Part shown: in pieces, positions 16,801-25,800 of the stretch | Position numbering within the stretch: position 1 is the first letter of the stretch | How the letters are laid out: every line of letters starts with the position of its first letter | Assembly (NCBI RefSeq): GCF_000003815.2 | Contig: NC_049995.1 | Location: forward strand, 16,881,301-16,928,421 | DNA from: Branchiostoma floridae | Taxonomy: Eukaryota; Chordata; Leptocardii; Amphioxiformes; Branchiostomatidae | Direction: 5' to 3' | Length of the DNA stretch: 47,121 bases | Made by a program: the position numbers and the translations under genes | The notes under the pieces: generated by a model | The model's database searches: none | The model's input: only the letters and a program-made list of their open reading frames with translations | Told to the model about the DNA's origin: nothing

Positions 16801-19800
16801 GTTTGATGGATAACAAAACAAACCGTTGACGACAGCTATTATTTCATACAGGTACAAGATATATCTAGACGATCAGAGGTTTGTCTGATATAATCCATTT
16901 TATGTTCGCAACAGTGGCCAAAGACGTTAAAGCTGATGCTCGTGTCAAAGGTGACATATATTAGATGTCAACGCGCTTTTGGGCGTTTTCTATGTCATTC
17001 ACCATTTACGGTTTTCTGTGTTATACTTTGCTAAAATCCCAGCGCTTTTTGAGGACCGCTAAAATGTACCATGCTGAAATAAATGGCTTTCGTTTCCCAA
17101 GGTGTTACCGGGTGAGAGAATTTCATTTCAGGAGCATTCCACTACTGAAGCAGGGATCGATTATTTTCTGATAGATTATATTTTTCGGGGGAACAAATGC
17201 AGCCTACTTTTGACTTGTCGGCCACGTTGCTAAAACCCTTCCTAAACAGTGCACCAAAAACACGATTTGAACTTTAGTTTACTCTGGGGAATTTGAAAAC
17301 TTCATATGCGCTCTGCGTTCAGGCTTTAGCATATCGTAAATTCGACAAAATGCGTTCAAGCATAACAATTTATTCTCCGAGGAATCATAATACCACTTCT
17401 GGAGTGGAATACCCCTCTAATACCGTGACTGACACGGTCTCAGATCCGAGAGGGGAGATAAGACAATACTGAATGGAAGTTTTGATGCGATTTTCTCTTT
17501 GGAATTACTTTTGTATAATACCACTTCTGTGGAATGCCCATTTAATACCGTGACTGACAAGGTCTCAGATCCGAGAGGGGAGATATAACAATACTGAATG
17601 GAATTTTTGATCCGATGAGACTGGTATAACGCTGATTGATGCCGTGCGCGGAAGGAAAATCCATGCGAAGCAAAGGTGAAGCCTGTCGAGTCATGGTCGT
17701 ATCTCAACACATAACCCGGGAATAAGCCAGTTCAAGGTTTGGATTACGCATACGCAACGAGATGCATTATAGAAAATATGTCGAAGGTGAAGGTGTCTAA
17801 CTGATACATATATTGTTTAGACCATGTTTATATATACGCCCAGTGAATTAAGCATGGTCTAGGCAATCGAACCGTAAAAACCGTGCAGAAGACAATGTGT
17901 TAACAATATAAAACGGGCGTTTATGTCTTATAAAGGTTAGACATCCTGGGAAACGATATTCAAATCCAAAATCATGCATATTCAGTTGCTTGAGTAACTT
18001 TTTTTGTATAGTGATATACGTAATTCTTTTATTAATGCCCTGAATTTTGATACACGAGCTAAACAGTTAGTAAAAGATGAGCTTTTTGTATACATAATGA
18101 AATCATCTGACAACAGTGTACTGCAAAAACTCTGTGAATTCATATACACTTGTTTCAAGAAGAGAAAAGAGACATGTAAATTGTAGAATACTATAGCATT
18201 ACATATTTGACTATTTTGTAAACGATAGATGTACTTATAGTGTAGCATAGCCTTACTTGTTCTGTCTCTCCCACTGACACTGTAAAGATTCTTTACAGCA
18301 ACGTTTTATGTAACTACTGCATTTAGCCCATATGAGCAAGGTCATGCAAATAAAGATCATTGTCATTGTCATTATATGCAAATACAAGTCAATCTCTGCA
18401 GCTGGATGAAAACAGATATTTACTTCCGGACGTTTAGAGTGACATCCATCACTCATTTTCAGCGTCACTAGAATGTAGACGTGTTTTTCAACTTTGCCGA
18501 CAATACCTCACTCTGGCCGTGCATACGCAGCTTAAATCTAGAACCAGCTTATACCAACTCGCCGGAGTAGGTAACCTGGATTTCGGGGGCATCTCCAGAA
18601 TGTAAAACGTGTTTTTCTCATGTCTCTGGGGCTTTCAACTTTACCGAAAATTCTACGTGCCGCGCATACACATTTTAAATCGTGACCCAGCCTATGTCAA
18701 CTCACCGGAGTTGGTAACCTGGATTTTGGGGCCACACAATAGGTCACGTGATATTTCTGGATCACGCTCACCCGCGCATACGCATTTTTAATCGTGACCC
18801 AGCCTATAGCAATTCACCGAAGTTGGTAACCTGGATTCTGGGGCGTCACCATAGGTCACCTAATCTTTCTGGATCACGCTCACTCATGCATACGCAGCTC
18901 AAATCGTGACCCAGCCTATATCAACTTGGCGGAGCACGTAAGCCGGATTTCGGGGGCGTCACCAAAGGTCACGTGATCTTTCTGGATCACGCTCACCCGC
19001 GCATACGCATTTTTAATCGTGACCCAGTCTAGCAACTTACCGGAGCAGGTTAGCCGGATTTCGGGGGCGTCACCAAAGGTCACGTGGTCTTTCTGGATCA
19101 CCCTCCACGGCTTCCTCACCTCTTCAGGTCGCATGGGTTTGTCTCTCACATACATCAATATCCTACCAGCGCTTCTCGTCTCAAGGTGCAGTATCCAGTG
19201 CGTGCCGTTGAAGTATATGTACTGTTCTTTTTCCTCGTGTTTATAAACTGGCCTGTGAAGATATGTCTGTATCTTGCGGTAGTAGCCGGTCACTGGGTGG
19301 TCGTGGTACCAGTCTATTTTTAGATCAGAACACCAGGCTGTGAATTACGAGCAAAACAGATTCATGAAGGTTAGACATCCGAGGAATGAGATACGTCAAG
19401 AAGCTGTTATTCAAGCAACTGGATGTGGTTTTGGAAACGATCAGACGTTGAATGCAACCCGGAACGTCTGACCGTTTCCAAAATAATTTTTTTTCCTGGC
19501 GTGACAAATTCTTGACGTTATTCTAAATAACCATTTGGGCCATATGTCCATGAGACTCAAGTATGGCAAGTTGACAAAGAGTCTGATGCACATTTACCAC
19601 CTGATATTGTTGCACGAGGAATTCCAATTTTCATAGAAAATCTGTAATCCACACTTTAAATTTCTCAAATATGGGGATTATCTATTTCTGCCTTTGTCGT
19701 TTCTCCTTCTATTTGTACTCAACAATTCTTCAAATAACGAAATTTATCGCGCATTTTTGAAAGTAGAGGTTATTCAGAATTCTAGACACACACGATCACC

Positions 19801-22800
19801 TTGTCTCCCCAAGGCGCTTTTTGTTATAGCTTCCTCAAATCCCTCCAGGGAAAATTCCTCTCTTTCGATTTCTTCCGACCTTAACTTCATCGTCATGTTG
19901 ATTATTGCATCAGAGGCCGAATGGCTGTAGGGGAAAAGATAGAGAGTTCTCCCAGGTAAACGTGAAACGAACGGTTGAGTAAAGAATTAATCATGAGATA
20001 ATAAATTGAAAGCAAGTTTGTATAGATTGAAAATGATTTTGTACAACTTGAACACAATTGGTATAAATTGAAGCAAACTTTGTGATGAATAGCCAAGCAA
20101 TTTGTAAATTGCACAGCAGTTGCTAATCAAAAACTGGCACAAGTTACAATTATGAAATAGGGCAAGTTTCAACATCTTTAGAACAAATCTAAGAAACTAC
20201 CGGTAGCCTATTTTCAGCATGGCAAACTATTAAATATCAATTCAAGATGACTAGTGTGTTCTACAAACTAGGAGGGAAATGCGAATAGCCAAGTAACCTC
20301 AAATCTCTTCAATCACTATTTTAGCATTCAACATTCTGTCTTGACATGCTGCACGGAATATGGCTGCCAACCTTATTAGAATAAAGATTGCTTTTCTAAA
20401 GTTAATTCCACCAACCCTGGCGAACTCTTCTAGGAACGGCTTGATGGTGTCGATAAGGTCCCGTTTAAGTTTGAGAAAATAGCCTAATTTCAGCAAGTCA
20501 AAATATCCAGTAACAATTCAGAATGGCTAGCTTGTTTTATGTAATAGGAAGAAAACACCGATAGCAAAGTGACCCCCAGTGTCCATTCCAAGACACCACA
20601 CGGGTGTTTGTTGCTACTGTTTAGAATTCATGTTAAATATATCCTTGAAAAACCCGTGTGGTGTCTTGGAATGGATTTTAAGCTTTTCAATCAGTATTTT
20701 ATCATCCAATATCGTGGCTTTACACGTACCACAAGATATTGCTACGTACCTTATTAGAATAAAGATTGCTTTTCTAAAGTTAATTCCGTCCACCCTGGTG
20801 TACTCTTCTAGGAACGGCTTGATGGTGTCAATAAGGTCCCGCGGCATCCTGTCCACATGGTCAAATATAAACATGGCATGTTGGCAGCGACGCACGGCTG
20901 TGGAAATATCATGGCGGAGCTGTTTCTGTTAGGAAATGAAGCGCAAAAATTAGATGAAATTATAAGATAAAAATGGGTTGCAATGAAGAACAGAAGTTGT
21001 CTAAAATTCCAAGTAAGAAAACTAACAACTAGAAGCCTTCTGTCCGCATGGTCGATTATGAACATGGCATTTTGGCACAGACGCACGGCTGTGGAAATGT
21101 CATGACGAAGCGGCATCTGGTAGCAAGATAAAAGGCAAAAGTTAGAAAGAATTTTGATAAAATTCCAACTCAGGAAAGTAAGAACTAGAGGCATCCTGTC
21201 CACATGGTCGAATATGAACATGGCATGTTGGCAGCGACGTACGGCTGCGGAAATGTCATAGCGAATCTTTTTCTAAAAGGGGGAATGAAGATGAAACGCA
21301 AAAACTTAGATAAAATTAAGCGAGATGAATGCAAAAGCCTGATCAGAAAAGGATGCTGACACTAGATGCCAAATCATGGTCAAATATGAACATGGCATGT
21401 TGGCACCGACGCACGGCCATGGAAATGTCACAGCGGAACTGTTTCTGGTAGGAGATGAAGCGCAAAAGTTAGATGAAATTAGAAGACAAGAATGAGTTAG
21501 GATGAAATACATAAGTTTGATAAAAGTCAGATAAATAAGAAAAATTAGATATGTTTAGAACTCATACAGAATTAAAAGTGGAATAAAGAATAAAGATCTG
21601 ATACAACGTTAGATTTATAAAAGTATAAATAGAATAAAAATAAAAGGCAACTTGAAGATAGAGTGCATGACAAAATGGAGATATCATATCTTTTCATCGG
21701 AATGGATTAGGGTTACATGTAGGAAAACGTAAGATATCTGATAAGTATTATGCTAATCATACATCTAGTTTGCAGATACATGGCGGTACATACTAGCCTG
21801 GGTACCATCCGGATAGTAGTTCGCTTCTATTTTCGCTTCTGCTATCCGTCTGGAGACCTGCACATTCAACCCGTTTGGTAGTAATGTCGGTTAATGAGCG
21901 AATGTAGGAATGTGTTCAAGAGCTTTTGTTCGATGACAACAGGCCTCCCACGAGCGGGCGGAGGGCTTGTCCGGTGTTGGAACACCGGTTAGAACGAGCG
22001 CTTGAACCCATTCCATAATTCGCTCTTATGTAGGGACCAATAAGCGCCAGCGTCCAAAATTTGGACGATTCCAGACGTTCAGATGCTCCGCGTTCCCAGA
22101 CGGAAACACAGAGATCGAAGTGACTGTATATAGTGTACAATGAATGTCGGAGCTAGAAGCGGCTGTATATTGTATATAATGAACGCCGGATCGAACTACA
22201 TTCCGGATGGTACCCAGGCTAGTAACATAATGATTCAGACTACATAAACCAGCCATGCTTTTAAGATGGGTACTCTTTTCGTGTCGGGTCGATGTAACAC
22301 ATTATCAGCCACTAATACAGGAGAGAAATGTCCATTTGATTCTCATGAGAGATACCTTACACTTCCATCTGACACCGTTCGACCAGATAAGTGCGTTAAT
22401 CCCCACCGTAGTGATTCCAACTATAGATGCTTTAGAGTGCAGATTAGACTTGGCCTTTTCGTTTCTCAAAGGTCGATGTTAATACATTATCAAGTACTAA
22501 TACCAGGAAAGAAATGTCCAGAAGCAGCGATTTTGATCCGTGATACCTTACACCTTTTTGCTCTGTCAATTCTCACCATAGTGATTCCAACTGGATGCTT
22601 TAGAGATGGACATTTTGGCAAAGAATGCAGTTTAGAGTTGGCCTTTGTGTATCAGGTATCTTGGGGTCGATGTAACACATTATCAGCTACTAATGCCAGA
22701 AAAGAAACGTCCATTTGATTCTGATACCTTACACTTCCATCTGACACCGTTCGACCAGTTAAGTGCGTTAATCCCCACCGTAGTGATTCCAACAAGATGC

Positions 22801-25800
22801 TTTAGAGAGCAGATTAGACTTGGCCTTTTCGTATCAGGTTTCTCAAAGGTCGATGCAACACATAAGCACCTACTTATGCCGGGAGAAAAATTTCCAGAAG
22901 CAGTGATTCTTATCCGGGATACCTTACACCTCTATCGGACACTCTGTTCGACGTGTGAAGTGCCTGACGTTAATCCTTACCGTAGTAAGGTTTATCAGGT
23001 TTCTCAAAGGTCGTATCAGGTTTCTCATAGGTCGATGTTGATACATTATCAACCAATAATGCTTGGACATAAGTGTCCAGAAGCGGTGATTCTGATCCGA
23101 CATACTTTATACCTCTATCGGACACGTTCGACCGGTAAAGTGCTTGGTAAGGCTTAGGTCACATTTCAACAAAGGGGTCCGGCCGGGTAGCTTTCGGGAG
23201 CGAAAAGAATGATATAAAAGACATTAAAATACACAGAATGTCAAAATAAGATTCAAGGGCATAATCTGTATATTTTTATATGTCTACAATTTGATTGTTC
23301 GTTTCTTAAATGCCAGAGTTTCAGCACTATAAAATGATATCAGTGCCAGGGTTGGCTGATGACCTCCAAAAAGAAACCCCGAACAAGGCCGAAGTCCCTA
23401 ACTCCCGGGGTTCGTGCGTTACGCGCGCGCCAAGTTGCTACTTCGGGGGAATACGCTATCTCGGATATATCCGGGTGCGGCACACAAAACATGTATATGT
23501 GTGCCGGATATATCCGGGTTTGGCAGTTAAAGGGTTAAAACATCCCGGCCGGGCCCCGGTTTCGAAATGTGACTTCAGCCTAATCCACACCGTTGTGACT
23601 CCAACAAGTGCAGTTTTGGCCTTTGTGTATCAGATTGTCAATGTAGCACATTATTAGCTACTAATGCTAGGAGTAGGGCTGGGTATCGGTACAGCGTACC
23701 GGTACAAAACCGGTTTTTCTTATTGGACCGGTCCAGAAAAACCGGACCTGAATAGATTAGGTGGACCGGATGTTGGACCGAATAGAAAATCAACAGATTA
23801 TTTCATCAGGCATTCTCACGTTTTGACACTTGTAGGTGGAAGAAAATAACAAGAGTGAAGTAGAGTAGAGTTTATAGTAATTTCTACAAAGTTTTACAGC
23901 CAATCGTATAGGTGCAGTTAGCGTTGAAGGGTTTTAAAAGGCCAGTGTAAGTCTAATACTCCACCAAACAGATTTCTTTGTAGTGAAATGGACCATTGGT
24001 ATGAGTCATAATGCATTAGGTCCAGGTTCAGGTCCGGACCTGGACCCGATCCTTTGGACCTGAACCGGACCTGGACCTGAATTTTCTGTACCGGTACCCA
24101 CCCCTAGCTAGGAGAGATGTCCAGAAGCAGTGATTCTGATCCGAGATACCTTACACCTCTACGGAGACGCTGTTGGACCGGTAAAGTGCTTGTTAATGCT
24201 CACAGTAGCGATTCCAACAAAATGCTTTCCAGATTGGCATTTTGGCAAAAAGTGCAGTCTAGAATTGGCTTTGGTGTATCAGGTTTCTCGAGGTCGATGT
24301 AACACATTATCGGCTACTAATGCCAAGAGGCAGAGATTTGATACGAGATACCTTACACCTTTACCGGACACTCCGTTAGACCGGTTAAGTGCTCCTTAAT
24401 TTTTACCCGTACGTCAAAGGTACGGTAATGACAGTAACATTAGTCTAGTAAGAGATCTAGAGTGCCACCGCTTTGTAGTTTGTCTTCTTCGTATTGATTA
24501 AGTATAGAGAATTAAGATAAGTACATGCCATTGTCTTTTTTTGTGCAAGATTGAGCCCACCATACCGCCATTTAAAGATGTGTTTTTCTTTTATATCTAT
24601 ATAGAATGAGATACTACTTATTCTTAATTCAGATTTTCATTCTACCTTTCAATATCATGTACTTTCCACCGTTGTCTTTATAAGTTGACTTTGATTTCGT
24701 TGGTAATGCTTGCAATTTAGTTTTTCGTTGTGTGATACATGTGAATATAATGATCCAATGTACCTTCAATGAAAAACTGAAGTACCGTTCTTCTTACCTT
24801 GTACTCCCTTATGTGAAGTTCATCGGCGTGTTTAAAATCGACCTCCGCTGAGTAGTAGTGTACATGGGGAGACTCCATTCCGCTAGTGAAGATTGATTTC
24901 GCAATCATGGTGGTCACGAAGGTCTTTCCTACTCCTGACGATCCGTGGAAGGAGAGGGCCAGGGCCTTGTCTGGTTTTGTGGTGGTCAAGTGGCTCTGAA
25001 TCGCCTTGACCACTACATTTCGCACTAGAGGTTGACCGTACAGCCTTTTTGTTAGCAATGTCTTCAGATCTACAGAAATGGAGAAAATAAAACATATTCC
25101 CTTCACACTTGCATCTGTTGCAGTTTCTTCGTGGTTACAATGTTATGTTTCAGAGACGCTGTGTCAATAACATGCAACTTGTGCAAATACAGCACTAATA
25201 CATCATGAACAAATGTTGGGGGTGTTTATTTAACGTCTATACAGGGCATTAGCCCCATTCAATTTGACGGCGATCTCTGACCGACTGTGCAGCGTTCTGT
25301 TATCTTTTTAAACTTAAGTGTAAAAGAGGTTTAAGCCAGTCGGTTGATGTTGCCATATGTAGATAAAATGGTCACCTTAGCTTATTCATTACCAGTGACG
25401 TCGTGTGTGGCTTGCAGAGTGTTCGATAACAATCATGCCCTCGCAAATTTGCCTCACTTCACCCAGGTGTAAAATTGGTACCTGACTTCCTTATATCAGT
25501 ACTTTGTATGTGGCACTCTTAAAATAAGTTACTTTTACGTGAGTGCAGTACCACATTGTTGTCGTCTGTCCCAAAGCAAATGAATCTTTACAAATAACCG
25601 TTAAGGTGCTAAATTCCCACTATATTTACGTACATGTTGTAGCTTGGCCCATACATTGCCAACAAGGTGTCAAGGTTGTTTAATGTAAAGAACTATATAA
25701 TACTTACAAGTTATGTTTGGGTTGAAGTCTCCTTTGCAAACTGTTGTAACTGGCTCCAACGTTGGCGCCGAGGAATACATCACAATAGACATAAGTACCG

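Larger units (their letters stand above)
15616..19313 (-). pseudogene. Nested exon group within torsin intron 4: THW module plus EMI-like cysteine-rich exons
   Basis: Three minus-strand exon-like segments with splice sites (19313-19041, 16119-15999, 15696-15616) lie between torsin exons 4 and 5. The torsin reads through to its normal length without them, so they most likely belong to a separate nested gene or a relic. The first (THWIL) and third (FCCKGFVQDGTEC) are phase 1-1, the same phase as the host intron. The middle one (ENVCMDTRTHACLE) is 121 bp and does not keep frame with the third. No start exon, stop exon or signal peptide was recognised. Extracellular or lumenal cysteine-rich domains are suggested. 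A live gene with exons I failed to find remains possible. Confidence 0.5.
22262..24400. repeat. Intronic minisatellite, about 182-195 bp units, interrupted by two MITEs
   Basis: GATGTAACACATTATCAGC-type starts recur at 22291, 22475, 22669, 22852, 23034, 23640 and 24296. Units share CCTTACACTTCCATCTG-like, GTAGTGATTCCAAC and GACTTGGCCTTTTCGTATCA blocks. Two foldback elements (23157-23574 and 23674-24106) split the array and account for the two long spacings. It lies in torsin intron 2. Confidence 0.9.

Noticed and set aside
15616-19313. A torsin protein with THW and EMI domains inserted into its AAA+ fold as the main product
   Set aside because: Exons 1-6 alone join in phase to a normal-length torsin, and exon 4 to exon 5 is phase-compatible without the extra exons. 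Kept only as an isoform hypothesis.
19019-19323. Overlapping plus-strand frames of 75-79 codons
   Set aside because: They are antisense to the THW exon, which has the better coding pattern and splice sites.
22266-23157. Long plus-strand frames of 115-170 codons in torsin intron 2
   Set aside because: They follow the 182-195 bp minisatellite; the reading frame is not preserved between units and no domain is visible.
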